64,000 nt of DNA. Origin: an uncultured Lachnospiraceae bacterium. Its GTDB lineage: Bacteria > Bacillota > Clostridia > Lachnospirales > Lachnospiraceae. Positions 8,090 to 17,130 of this stretch are shown piece by piece. The position numbers were made by a program, and so were the translations under genes. Positions within the stretch are counted from its first letter, which is position 1. Each line of letters begins with the position of its first letter. Under the pieces are notes generated by a model that saw nothing but the letters and a program-made list of their open reading frames with translations, ran no database searches and was not told the origin of the DNA. The stretch spans positions 40,476-104,475 of the forward strand of contig CAJTUZ010000013.1 of NCBI GenBank assembly GCA_910579735.1. Direction: 5' to 3'.

Positions 8090-8854
8090 TCAGGACAGAT
8101 ATTTTTCCACCGTTCCCTGCTCCCACACCTGTTTTCCAAGCAGTGTGACAGCCCGGGCCGGACAGGTGTTGATACAGCGGTAGCACATCGTGCACCGGCC
8201 GGATGCTTTGGCAGTCTTTCCTTCCATATATAGATTTTTCATCGGACATATTTTGGTACAGGCGCTGCATCCGATACACTTCTTCGGATCAATTTTCAGC
8301 TTATCCGTATAATGCCTTGTTTTACCATAAAAATACAGACGCTGTCCAAACAGTCCCGCCATACGGCTCCAAAAGCCGAGTCCCTCCTTGGGAGGATTTC
8401 CGTTTCTCATGCGCTTTGCGGCGTCCTGCGCTTTCTTTGCCGCACTTTCGACGAGTTCTTTATTTTTCTCAGACGAACGTTTCAATACCTTCTCATCTGC
8501 AATGCTGTCAGGCATTCTGACATGCAGGCCGCCGGTGATAAATGCGCCGTACTTTCGAAGCAAACGTGCCGGGACGCCTGCACCATCGCCGCTGAACATC
8601 CCCATTGTCGCAATGACGAAAATTTTCTTTCCCTGCCATACAGTCCGGTTTTCGTCGATAAAATCCCGGAGCATCTTCGGAAGATTACTGTACTGCACCG
8701 GATAACTGATCAGAAGTTCTTCGCTTTGTCTTATTTTCTCTACAGCACAGGGATCTTCGATGGCAAAAGTTTCATACGCATCCCCGTATTCTTTCAAAAA
8801 AGTCTCCAATATATATCTGGAATTCCCCGTACCGCTAAAATAAATACCAAGCAT
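8090..8854 (-). CDS. EFR1-type ferrodoxin: flavodoxin domain plus two 4Fe-4S clusters
   Basis: 254 residues. The N-terminal flavodoxin-like half begins LGIYFSGTGNSRYI, with the FMN phosphate-binding SGTGNS loop at residues 7-12. The C-terminal part has two ferredoxin motifs, CIGCSACTKICP and CTMCYRCINTCP (about 190-235). Such fusions shuttle electrons between FMN and low-potential iron-sulfur partners in the cytoplasm. It follows the FMN-binding membrane protein by 21 bp in the same operon, making an electron-transfer pair likely. Confidence 0.87.
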   Translation of the reverse strand: MLGIYFSGTGNSRYILETFLKEYGDAYETFAIEDPCAVEKIRQSEELLISYPVQYSNLPKMLRDFIDENRTVWQGKKIFVIATMGMFSGDGAGVPARLLRKYGAFITGGLHVRMPDSIADEKVLKRSSEKNKELVESAAKKAQDAAKRMRNGNPPKEGLGFWSRMAGLFGQRLYFYGKTRHYTDKLKIDPKKCIGCSACTKICPMKNLYMEGKTAKASGRCTMCYRCINTCPARAVTLLGKQVWEQGTVEKYLS

Positions 8855-8875
8855 ATGTAATGTCCTCTTTCTGTT

Positions 8876-9562
8876 TTATTCTATCAACCCGCGAAGCGCC
8901 GGGAAAAGAGCGTTTTCTACTGCTTTTTTGATGACATTGCTGGAGTTTGTCGCTCCGCTCACCGCATCTACGCCAATCTCCTGCCGTTCCAGCATGTCGT
9001 CCGTAATGCGCTCCGCGTCCTCTCCCCGTTCGTTTCTATGCTCCAAAAGCGTTATGGAGACCAGTTTACCGCCCCGGACCTCTACTTCCGCCCTCACATA
9101 GATATAGCCTGCATCGTATTCGCCTTCATAGATGCCATCCGCTATCGTTTCGACACGAATATCCGTAAAGACCATATCTTCGATCTTCTGCTTATAAGCA
9201 CGAAAGTCCGCATAGTAAAACAAGATGTGCAAAAGCAGGCATAAAAGCATAACCATATCCAGTATCCTGTGCCACTGCATCTTTCTGGGGGCGTCCTTTA
9301 TCATATGACATAGTGCCGTCAGCAGAAACATCGAAAGGACTGCCGCCAGTCCGGAAACCATTACCGAAACATTTCTGTTTTTCAATACCGGAAAAACAAA
9401 CAGGATGTGCATAAAACAACTTAAAAACAAAAGACCGCTGAATGCTTTGTGCGCCCTCATCAGCATATTGTCCGCCTTATGAAAATGCAGCCTCTTCGTA
9501 AGCGCCTTTGCAGATAAAAGCAGAAAGAAAAACAGACTGACAAAACCGAGTATAATGCCCAT
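8876..9562 (-). CDS. Membrane protein with C-terminal FMN-binding domain
   Basis: 228 residues. Four hydrophobic helices occupy roughly residues 3-25, 45-65, 75-97 and 108-130. They are followed by an FMN-binding domain with the SGATNSS motif near residue 208, resembling the site at which FMN is covalently attached to a threonine in RnfG/NqrC-type proteins. Start 9562 has AGGAG 7 nt upstream; the longer frame to 9703 would run into the foldback repeat. It probably relays electrons at the membrane to or from the EFR1 ferrodoxin encoded next. Confidence 0.82.
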   Translation of the reverse strand: MGIILGFVSLFFFLLLSAKALTKRLHFHKADNMLMRAHKAFSGLLFLSCFMHILFVFPVLKNRNVSVMVSGLAAVLSMFLLTALCHMIKDAPRKMQWHRILDMVMLLCLLLHILFYYADFRAYKQKIEDMVFTDIRVETIADGIYEGEYDAGYIYVRAEVEVRGGKLVSITLLEHRNERGEDAERITDDMLERQEIGVDAVSGATNSSNVIKKAVENALFPALRGLIE

Positions 9563-9593
9563 AACGTATCTCCTTTTTAAATGGCATGCAGTA

Positions 9594-9780
9594 AGCATGA
9601 AAGGCCAGGGGGGCAGCAGCGGAAAAAGTTTCTGCTTCGAGGCACGCTCCCGCTCCATTAACAACGCAGCGGTACTAAGAATTTTTCCCCGCAGGCGGCT
9701 CAAAATTCAAGTGCCGGCGTTGTTAGAGGGCCTTTCAGCAGAAATCTTTTTCCGCTGCTGCCCGCCTGGCCTTTCATGCT
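9594..9780. repeat. 187-bp foldback element with nested inverted repeats
   Basis: The outer arms, 9594-9636 and 9737-9780, begin AGCATGAAAGGCC and are complementary over about 44 bp with one mismatch and one 1-nt indel. Two further inverted pairs lie inside: TAACAACGC/GCGTTGTTA (9659-9667, 9717-9725) and GAATTTT/AAAATTC near the centre. The whole unit can therefore fold into a single long hairpin on either strand. It sits between the TetR and FMN-binding genes and has no coding potential of its own. It could be a MITE-like element, a structured RNA or an attenuator; the sequence alone does not decide. Confidence 0.75.
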
Positions 9781-9785
9781 CACAT

Positions 9786-10415
9786 CTAAACTACAATAGA
9801 ACGGTACAGCAAATCGAATCCATAGAAAAGAAAATCCTGCCTGGACTTTTTCATAGACTGCGCAATATATTCCTGTTTTGTGTCCGCAAGCCGGATCAGA
9901 CCCGCCAACATCCCCCAGAGGGAAAAGATCGTTGGCATAACCTCGATGTCCGGACGGATATCACCGCGGGCAATGCCGCTCTCTAAAAAATCCGCCAGCA
10001 GACCATTGATCTTTTCCCCGACCAGAAAGGTTTCTTTTTCTTCCGGCAGAAAATGGCCGGCGGTAAAATCCACATTGATCTTTTCCAAAACCATATGAAA
10101 ATAAAACGGATATTCTTCCTGATATCTTACCAAAGACAGACATATTTCCCTGTAACATTCTGCGGTGTCTCTTTGTTTCTGCAATGCCGCCTGCATATAG
10201 TCATACAGTCTGCGCATACTCTCCAGAACAAGGAAACCGACCAGTTCCTCCTTATTCTGAAAATACACATACAAAGTCGCCTTGCTGTAGCCTGCCGCCT
10301 CCGCAATATCGCTCATGGAAGTATTCTCGATCCCTTTTTTAAGAAATAACTGCTCGGCGGCAGTAGAGATCGTTTTCCTATGTACGCTGCGCGCTTCTTT
10401 CTTCCTTCTTGCCAT
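9786..10415 (-). CDS. TetR/AcrR-family regulator
   Basis: 209 residues. The N-terminal TetR helix-turn-helix (about 14-60) contains the pattern ENTSMSDIAEAAGYSKATLY followed by VYFQNKEEL. The C-terminal ligand domain is all-helical and not recognisable. GGAG lies 8 nt upstream of the ATG. A near-perfect 10-1-10 palindrome directly overlaps its own -10 box, so autoregulation and control of the downstream FMN-binding/EFR1 genes are likely. Confidence 0.9.
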   Translation of the reverse strand: MARRKKEARSVHRKTISTAAEQLFLKKGIENTSMSDIAEAAGYSKATLYVYFQNKEELVGFLVLESMRRLYDYMQAALQKQRDTAECYREICLSLVRYQEEYPFYFHMVLEKINVDFTAGHFLPEEKETFLVGEKINGLLADFLESGIARGDIRPDIEVMPTIFSLWGMLAGLIRLADTKQEYIAQSMKKSRQDFLFYGFDLLYRSIVV

Positions 10416-10445
10416 TTACCGTTCTCCATGTAAAAATAGAAAATT

Positions 10446-10492
10446 AATTGAACCAGTGGTTTAATTATAGGCGAAAAAATTTTTCCTGTCAA
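10446..10492 (-). promoter_or_regulatory. Promoter and TetR operator
   Basis: Minus-strand TTGACA (10487-10492), 17-bp spacer and TATAAT (10464-10469): a full consensus sigma-A promoter. AATTGAACCA-g-TGGTTTAATT (10446-10466) is a 10-1-10 inverted repeat with one mismatch that overlaps the -10 box, the expected position for a TetR-type repressor site. Confidence 0.78.
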
Positions 10493-10625
10493 TCACAAAA
10501 TCACCGTTTCTTGGTAAAACAATTCTTTGGCATTTCCTTTGCGCATAATCTCTGCAAACCGGATCATGCATTTTCTCTCCCACGGAACCGGTTATTATGA
10601 TATTCATATCCCGTCCGCCTCCATG

Positions 10626-11390
10626 TTAAATACAAACTTCATACGCCGTGTACGCATGACTATCATGATACCCGAGTTTTTTTGCCAATGCCGCAGACCA
10701 TTTATTCTGTGCATCCCAGCTCGGATACAGGCCCCTCTTCAGACATTCCAGAATAAGCCCTGCCCCGGCCGCAAAAGCAAGTCCCTTTCTGCGGTAATCT
10801 TCCCTTGTATCGATCTCAATCTCTATGCCGCCGATATATCCCGAATAAGAGGACGCGCCTGAAACAATCTCGCCGTCTTTTAGAATTACTACGCCCAAAC
10901 CGTATTTCTGATACTGCTCATACTCATCCCATAAAGCAGCCAGGTCTTTGCACCATGGCAATGCTCTGCACCGGTCAAACAGCGTTTCATCTATCATTTT
11001 CATCTGATATTCGTCGGAAAGTCCCTCTGCAGCGGACTTTAAGAAATCTCTGTCAAAAATATCCCCTTCTTTCCGGAAGGCATACCTCGTTACTTTCTTT
11101 GCACGTTCCTTTTGGCATTCCTCTATGATTTCCGCCCATGCATCGTTTTGCGGCACCATAATGATAAAATCTTTCTGACAATATGCCGGCATACACGCCG
11201 CCAGTTCCTTATCGGGTTCACCTGCCAGAAAACAGAAATCGCCGAGAACGGCCATAGCCGCCGTCGGGTGTTCGCTATCATTTGCCAAAATGCGGCCCAT
11301 GACATTCTGCAGACAGGACCAGATCATCGTCTCCGGCCAGCCGGCAAAAAGCGGTGATATATTGTCATACTTTTCTATTACATGGATCAT
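10626..11390 (-). CDS. GNAT acetyltransferase of the GNAT_acetyltran (PF12746-like) type
   Basis: 254 residues. The C-terminal third carries the acetyl-CoA site: IEIDTREDYRRKGLA (about 194-208) and the closing helix AALAKKLGYH. The N-terminal half is specific to the larger PF12746-like subgroup and includes a WSCLQNVMG segment and an LGDFCFLAG strand. Substrate unknown. GGAGG lies 9 nt before the ATG. It stands alone on the minus strand between the TetR promoter and sbcC. Confidence 0.82.
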   Translation of the reverse strand: MIHVIEKYDNISPLFAGWPETMIWSCLQNVMGRILANDSEHPTAAMAVLGDFCFLAGEPDKELAACMPAYCQKDFIIMVPQNDAWAEIIEECQKERAKKVTRYAFRKEGDIFDRDFLKSAAEGLSDEYQMKMIDETLFDRCRALPWCKDLAALWDEYEQYQKYGLGVVILKDGEIVSGASSYSGYIGGIEIEIDTREDYRRKGLAFAAGAGLILECLKRGLYPSWDAQNKWSAALAKKLGYHDSHAYTAYEVCI

Positions 11391-11504
11391 ATTTATTTCC
11401 CTCCGTATGATATGTTCGTTCTCAAGCTTCTGTCGATTATGAAACCGGATCTTAGAGTCATGACGTACCCGATATACACCGGTCTGACGTCTAAAGGGAA
11501 CTTT

Positions 11505-14500
11505 CTAAAACCCCGTATCAACCATAAGCGTACTGCCCCCTTTTGTCTTTTTCACCCGAATCTGCTGCGGAATGTTCTCCACAAGCTCCTCGCGGTGACT
11601 GATGATCCCCACCAGTTTACTGGTCTCCGAAAGATCCAGCAAAATATCCATAGCGCTTTCTATCGACTTTCTGTCCAATGTGCCGAACCCTTCATCGACA
11701 AAAAGCGCGTCCATCTGCACACCGCCGAAATGCGAAGAAACCGTGTCCGAAAGGCCGAGCGCCAGGCTTAACGACGCCTTAAAACTTTCGCCGCCCGACA
11801 GGCTTCCCACGGGTCTTCTGCGTCCCGTAAAATTATCCTGTACTTCCAGATTTAGAATCGTCTTACTTTTCTTGTCATTGGAATCTTCTTTTCTAAACAG
11901 TTCATACTGACCATCGCTCATAGGCAGGAGGCGTCTGTTGGCTGCGGCGATGATCTGATCAAATCCCGCCGCCTGGATATACTGTTCGAAAGTGATCTTG
12001 GCCTTATTATTGATATCCCCCATGACCAGATTGTAAAGACGGTTACAAAGTTCGTTCTCTTTTCGGTATTTTTCTAAAGCGCTCTTTTGCCCGGCTATTT
12101 TTTTCTTTACCTCTTCGTTTATTTGTATCCGGTATGCAGTATGCGTATTCTGGTTTCTGCATTCTTCCGCCTGCACAGCCTGCGCTCTTACCTCTTCCCG
12201 GAGCGCTTCTTCATCGATTTCCTGTTTTCCTTTCGCATCCTGTTTCGCCTGCTTCAACTGTTCCGCATTCATTTTGACCGCCTGTTTATATTCGCTGACA
12301 GCCGCCTCATTTGCCGTGATCTCCTTTTCATCCGTCAAAAATGTCTGAAATGCTTCTTGGGAGTCAAATTTTTTGGTTTTCAGAATCCGTGCAAAATTTT
12401 TTCTGCTCTCTTCCGCTTTTTTGTGCCGTGTCCCCAAAGTTTCCTCTAAGGTAGCAAGCGCAGAGGAAACTGCCGTCTTTTGATTTTCCGCCTTTTGTCT
12501 GGTATTTTGTGCGGCTTCTATCGCAGTCAGTATCCTTCCTGCCTCGCGCTGCGCTTTTTTCTGCTCTTTTTGTGCGGTTTCCAAATCTGCATATTCGAGT
12601 TTTTCATACGCCTTCAATGCGGTTTTCTTTTCTGTCAAAGCCGTACGGTTCTTTTCCTTTTGGGCACGGTATTTCTCTTTCCTGTCCGTTAATTCGTCCG
12701 TTTCGTTTCCTCTGGCAGTTTCCAGATCTTTTACCGCTTTATCATGGATCTCGCATTCTTTCTTTAACTGTTCTTCGGCCTGCTCTTTTTCTAAAATCTG
12801 TCTCTGCACTTTATCCCGTTTCGCATAAATTGCCTGAAACAGTTCCGACATTTCCCTCTCTATTCCAGATTCCGTATCTTCTAAAGATTTCCGTCCCGCC
12901 GATGACGAAGCATTCTCATCCTGATTCTGCATACATTCCAGGATCCGTGCACGCAGCTGCCTTTGGGCTGATTCTACGGTCGTCCTGGCTTTCTCGGCTT
13001 CTATCAGTGCATCGTCCTTCGCCATTTTCGCCGTTTTTTCGTCGGACTGCAGTTTCTTAAACTCTTCTTCGGACGCCGCCTGCGCGGATAATACGGCCGG
13101 CTTCGGATGATGCGTCGAACCGCAGACCGGACAGGCGCAGCCTTCCTGTAATCCCTGCGCCAGCATCCCTGCACGGCAGTTATCCAGAACCGTCTCGCAG
13201 CGGATCCGTTTCTCTTCCGCGTCGTTATATTCCTTTTGTGCTTTCAAAAAAATTTCCTGTTTCCGTACGAAATCCTCCCGTGTCTTTTCGTATGCGGGAA
13301 TAAGCTGTCCGGTAATATCCTCCAGCGCACGTTTTAAGACCGACAATTCCTTTCTCCCGCTCTGCACTCCGATCAGCCTCGCCGCACAGTCTTTATGTTC
13401 TTTGATCGTCCTTTCCAGATCTTTGATTTTTTCTTTCAGCGCTTCTTCTTCCTGCTGCAGCGCATTGCCTTCTGTCTGCAGCGTTTTTTCCACTTCCGCC
13501 AATCGTACGGTCTGTGCCAAAAGCGCATCCCGCTTCTCATACTGTGCAATGTCTTCCTGCAGTTTTTCCGCTCTTTTAGCCATCTGCTCCGCCTGTGTTT
13601 TCCAGGAAAGCGCTTCCGCCAGTTTTTCTTCTGCTGCCGCAATCATCCCTCCGGCCGCTTCCGCTTCTTCTTTTTTGGCAAGAATCTGCTCCATGACCGC
13701 CTGCAGTTCCGTTTCTTCTTTGTGCAGCGCATCGAAAACAGGTTTTACGTCTCTGGCCGCCGTCTTTTGACGTTCCAGCAGAAGTTCTCTTTCTTTTATC
13801 TGTGTTTTCCCATCCTCCAGTTCTTCTTTCTCTTTCTGAAATTTCTCCAGACGGCGCAGGAAATCGTTGTTGATATGCGCATTGGCAAGCGCTCTTTTTT
13901 TCTCTTCCAGAATCTTATCCGCCTCGGCAAACTCCTTTTTCCCGGCTTTTAACGCAGCCTTGTCCGCTGTGATAACAGCTGTGAGGACATCCAGCATTTC
14001 CTCCAGATTCCAGGCGCTGCCGCTCCTTTCCGCCTTCTCCTGCAAAGACGACAGCCTCTGCTTCAGCGCATCATCCTGTGGTGCAGCTGCATCATTAAAA
14101 TACTGCACAATGCTGTCTTCCGTCGCCTTTCGTCCGGCGTAACTCGCATTCTTCCGCTCACGCAGTTTATATCCCATACTTTGGTAAGCAGATGTCATAA
14201 AAATGGTTCTGAGTATTTTCGTCCGATCGTCCGTCGAAGCATTTAAGAGTTCCCAAAACTCTCCCTGCGCGATCATCGCAATCTGCTTGAACTGTTTAAA
14301 ATCTATCAAAAGAAGCTCTTTTACCGCATTGTTCACTGCTGTCGTTCCTTCGATGGGCACACCCCCGTCCGGATAAAAGCAGGCCTTTTCCTTTTCGGTG
14401 ATTATCCCTTCCCCGCGCTGTTTGCGTCTGTCATACGAAGGCTGTCTGTATACACGATACTTCCTCCCCTGATGGGAAAAAGAAAAATCCACATAACTCT

Positions 14501-14729
14501 CCGTCGATGGGTCGGCATATTCACTGCGCAGATTCCGTGCATCCCGGTATGTGCCGCTTGTCTCTCCGTATAGAGCAAAACAGATCGCATCAAAGATCGT
14601 CGTTTTACCGGCCCCGGTATCACCGGAGATCAGGAAAAGTCCTTTGCTCTCAAACTGTTCAAAATCAATCTCCGGCATCCGGTCCGCATACGGTCCGATC
14701 GCACTCATGATCAATTTCATCGGTTTCAT
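11505..14729 (-). CDS. sbcC: SbcC, ATPase subunit of the SbcCD exonuclease
   Basis: 1074 residues. Walker A GDTGAGKTT is at residues 36-44 after MKPMKLIMSAIGPYA. Two long coiled-coil arms flank a zinc hook CPVCG near residue 534, and the C-terminal lobe has LSGGESFKASLSLALGLSD and LFVDEGFGTLD (signature and Walker B). With SbcD it forms the bacterial Mre11-Rad50 complex, which opens hairpins and processes DNA ends. It overlaps sbcD by 65 nt. The start 14729 is preferred because GGAGG lies upstream, although two in-frame ATGs follow closely. Operon: abiH-sbcD-sbcC. Confidence 0.96.
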   Translation of the reverse strand: MKPMKLIMSAIGPYADRMPEIDFEQFESKGLFLISGDTGAGKTTIFDAICFALYGETSGTYRDARNLRSEYADPSTESYVDFSFSHQGRKYRVYRQPSYDRRKQRGEGIITEKEKACFYPDGGVPIEGTTAVNNAVKELLLIDFKQFKQIAMIAQGEFWELLNASTDDRTKILRTIFMTSAYQSMGYKLRERKNASYAGRKATEDSIVQYFNDAAAPQDDALKQRLSSLQEKAERSGSAWNLEEMLDVLTAVITADKAALKAGKKEFAEADKILEEKKRALANAHINNDFLRRLEKFQKEKEELEDGKTQIKERELLLERQKTAARDVKPVFDALHKEETELQAVMEQILAKKEEAEAAGGMIAAAEEKLAEALSWKTQAEQMAKRAEKLQEDIAQYEKRDALLAQTVRLAEVEKTLQTEGNALQQEEEALKEKIKDLERTIKEHKDCAARLIGVQSGRKELSVLKRALEDITGQLIPAYEKTREDFVRKQEIFLKAQKEYNDAEEKRIRCETVLDNCRAGMLAQGLQEGCACPVCGSTHHPKPAVLSAQAASEEEFKKLQSDEKTAKMAKDDALIEAEKARTTVESAQRQLRARILECMQNQDENASSSAGRKSLEDTESGIEREMSELFQAIYAKRDKVQRQILEKEQAEEQLKKECEIHDKAVKDLETARGNETDELTDRKEKYRAQKEKNRTALTEKKTALKAYEKLEYADLETAQKEQKKAQREAGRILTAIEAAQNTRQKAENQKTAVSSALATLEETLGTRHKKAEESRKNFARILKTKKFDSQEAFQTFLTDEKEITANEAAVSEYKQAVKMNAEQLKQAKQDAKGKQEIDEEALREEVRAQAVQAEECRNQNTHTAYRIQINEEVKKKIAGQKSALEKYRKENELCNRLYNLVMGDINNKAKITFEQYIQAAGFDQIIAAANRRLLPMSDGQYELFRKEDSNDKKSKTILNLEVQDNFTGRRRPVGSLSGGESFKASLSLALGLSDTVSSHFGGVQMDALFVDEGFGTLDRKSIESAMDILLDLSETSKLVGIISHREELVENIPQQIRVKKTKGGSTLMVDTGF

Positions 14730-15873
14730 TGATAACCCCCGCCTCCTTTGCGACTTCCTTCATGATCCGCATCTCTTCGTCATTCATTTCACATCCGTAC
14801 ATCATCCTGTAAAAATCTGCGATCAGTTCAGGATATGTTTTTTCCTGTGTGATACCGGTGATGTCCAAATGCTCCGATTCTCTCGTATGCGCGTTGTCGT
14901 AGACAATCTTCATCGTATTCGGATAATACTGGCGGAAAATCGCCATAACATCGCTTACCGGCTCTTCGTCGGTCAGCGTTGCAAAAATGTAATCATCCGG
15001 CGACGTTATATTTTTCCGGTCCAAAAGCTGCTCCAGTTTCCCTTTCAGATGCCGCATATCCCGAAGCGGCCGCAGGGTAATGAGTTCGACGCTCACTTCC
15101 CCTTTTGGTCCAAATGTTACAAACGGCGCCGTTTTATGCCTGCCTGCTTCACTGAGAGAATATTTAAGCGGCGAACCCGCATACCTGACCGTTTCCCGGC
15201 CGACTTGCTGCGGTGCATGAATATGGCCGAGTGCAGCATAATCAAAATCGTCGAAACAGTCGACGCCTACTTTTTCCACCGTTCCGACATGCAGCACCGC
15301 CGCACTCTCCGAGCCGCCAGGCGCCGGATCGCCGCTTTTTCCGGCAACAAACTGATGCGCGGCCAGGATGTTGCGCTCCTTCGTATTCAAATCCGCATGT
15401 GACAGCGCCTCTCTGACAGCATCATCATACGACTCTATTTTGGCATCGGGATAAAAGTGTTTGACCTGAGACGCTTTTATGAACGGAAGCAGAAAGATAT
15501 TGACGGGACCGTACTCGTCCTGACATGTTTTTTTATAGATATGGCCGTCGTATCTGGCTGCGATATGGATCTTATTTTTTGCAAACAGACTGCTGCCGAA
15601 ATGCAGCCGTTCATCCGAATCGTGATTCCCGCTGATGATAAAAGTCTCGACATCCATGCCGGAAAGACGGCTTAGAAAGCCATCCAACAGTCTGACGGCT
15701 TCTTCACTCGGAACCGGCTTATCATAAATATCCCCGGCAAGCAGAATAGCGTCCGGGGCTTTGCTCTCAATCAGTTCAATGATCTGCTCAAGCATGTAAG
15801 CCTGATCTTCGATCATATTAAAATCGTTTACGGTCTTGCCGATGTGGAGATCGGACAGGTGGAGTATTTTCAT
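14665..15873 (-). CDS. sbcD: SbcD, nuclease subunit of the SbcCD exonuclease
   Basis: 402 residues with the five phosphoesterase motifs in order: DLHIG (8-12), LAGDIYD, SGNHDSDE, AAHQFV and LGHIHAPQ. These bind two Mn ions and cleave DNA. The C-terminal 150 residues form the capping and SbcC-contact region. Its ATG overlaps the abiH stop (ATGA) and its 3' end overlaps sbcC by 65 nt, so the three genes are probably co-translated. Confidence 0.96.
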   Translation of the reverse strand: MKILHLSDLHIGKTVNDFNMIEDQAYMLEQIIELIESKAPDAILLAGDIYDKPVPSEEAVRLLDGFLSRLSGMDVETFIISGNHDSDERLHFGSSLFAKNKIHIAARYDGHIYKKTCQDEYGPVNIFLLPFIKASQVKHFYPDAKIESYDDAVREALSHADLNTKERNILAAHQFVAGKSGDPAPGGSESAAVLHVGTVEKVGVDCFDDFDYAALGHIHAPQQVGRETVRYAGSPLKYSLSEAGRHKTAPFVTFGPKGEVSVELITLRPLRDMRHLKGKLEQLLDRKNITSPDDYIFATLTDEEPVSDVMAIFRQYYPNTMKIVYDNAHTRESEHLDITGITQEKTYPELIADFYRMMYGCEMNDEEMRIMKEVAKEAGVINETDEIDHECDRTVCGPDAGD

Positions 15874-16901
15874 GGTGATGGGTTGTCCTTTTTACATTCA
15901 TATTGAAAATTGAATATATCGGGATTATAGGAAACGCAAATCTTATTTTTCATTTCCTCTATGCCGGTAAATCCGAGATTCAATTTTTTCATATTGTCTG
16001 CCAGTTTATTTTTCACTTCGCTTTTGGCACGAATCATTCTCTGCGAAGAACTTCTAATGCATCCATCTTTATAATAAACGATGAGTTTATGGTTTATTGC
16101 TGCATGCAGCCAGTCCATAATTTTTTCCCACCACATTCTGTCGGTACAGCCGATCGACATTCCGAAAATACAGATAATATCGCTTTCATCAATCAGTTTC
16201 TTTGCATTTTCCGTTCTTCTTTGTCCGAGATTCCTGTTCAGTCTTTCTTTGATAAAAATATCCAGGAATTCTTTATTGCCCGACAAAAAGGTATTATTTA
16301 CCTGTGAAGGGTCATTTACGCCCAGGATCATTTCTCTCTCCAACGTCCCGTGAACATGTAGAACATGATTCGTCAGATGATGTTTTCTGCCGTCCTTTTC
16401 TTCAAACAACATTTCTGATCTATGTTGGCAGACCATACTGATAAACCGATCCAATAAATCTGTATAATTAAAGGAAATAAACTGATATGCATAATCCTCT
16501 CCGATATGCCCGCGGCAAGTCTCCTCAATAAGTTCGTCGTCTATCTCCGACAGACCGCATTTAAAATGAATTATACTTCTGGAGAATTCTTCAACTATTG
16601 CTTTTCCATTTATATACTGTGCAAACTGTGCTTCTTCCTTCTCCAGATATTCCAACAACAGTTCGTCCAATTCCTCTTTGTCTTTATATAACTTCTCTAT
16701 ATCATTTACATTTAATTTTGTCAGACTTTCTCCTAACTTTGTCTCCAGATCCGCCCATAACAGGTTATCACCGCCCAGCCAGTTTCTGATCATATTATCA
16801 TCCTGCGCGTTTGCCATAAAATACGGATAAAAATCCACATACCTCGTACGCAGTCCCAGATTCAGATCAAATCCGTTTCCTACTAAAAACGTGATATTCA
16901 T
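15870..16901 (-). CDS. AbiH-family abortive infection protein
   Basis: 343 residues with hallmarks of AbiH (PF14253): an N-terminal VGNGFDLNLGLRTRYVDFY motif (7-25), FISFNYTDLLDRF near the centre, then LHVHGT and a conserved IIC-IFGMSIGCTD strand. AbiH was first described as a lactococcal phage-exclusion protein; the molecular mechanism is unclear. The gene is the first of three overlapping genes with sbcD and sbcC, an arrangement that links an abortive-infection factor to a DNA-end nuclease. The start has GAAAGGAC about 10 nt upstream. No convincing promoter was found in the 130 bp upstream. Confidence 0.85.
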   Translation of the reverse strand: MNITFLVGNGFDLNLGLRTRYVDFYPYFMANAQDDNMIRNWLGGDNLLWADLETKLGESLTKLNVNDIEKLYKDKEELDELLLEYLEKEEAQFAQYINGKAIVEEFSRSIIHFKCGLSEIDDELIEETCRGHIGEDYAYQFISFNYTDLLDRFISMVCQHRSEMLFEEKDGRKHHLTNHVLHVHGTLEREMILGVNDPSQVNNTFLSGNKEFLDIFIKERLNRNLGQRRTENAKKLIDESDIICIFGMSIGCTDRMWWEKIMDWLHAAINHKLIVYYKDGCIRSSSQRMIRAKSEVKNKLADNMKKLNLGFTGIEEMKNKICVSYNPDIFNFQYECKKDNPSP

Positions 16902-17022
16902 TTCTCTTTTGTCCTTTCATACTTTGCTATCAGTGTATCACATCCTGTCTCATTCAGCTACTATGAATCAGCATTTTAAAACGGCGTCAAAACTGAAATT
17001 TAAAATTGGTAAAGTATCGTTA

Positions 17023-17052
17023 TTGTATCGAGCATACGGAATGTGATAAAAT
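17023..17052 (+). promoter_or_regulatory. Probable promoter for the TlpA cluster
   Basis: TTGTAT (17023-17028), 18-bp spacer, TAAAAT (17047-17052), about 80 bp upstream of the preferred tlpA-like start. Matches to consensus are moderate. Confidence 0.45.
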
Positions 17053-17130
17053 ATAAAAATACCTGCGCAAGGAGGTATCAACATGCGCTTTCAGATCCCT
17101 ATGATAAAAAATAAAAAAGGAGCATATACC

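Noticed and set aside
13395..13952. 185-codon plus-strand frame rich in Phe and Arg
   Set aside because: Lies entirely opposite the sbcC coiled-coil; its composition is the mirror image of Lys/Glu-rich codons.
11602..14142. Several long plus-strand open frames opposite sbcC
   Set aside because: They are antisense shadows of a well-conserved coding sequence, lack ribosome binding sites and have Phe/Ser-rich, non-protein-like composition.
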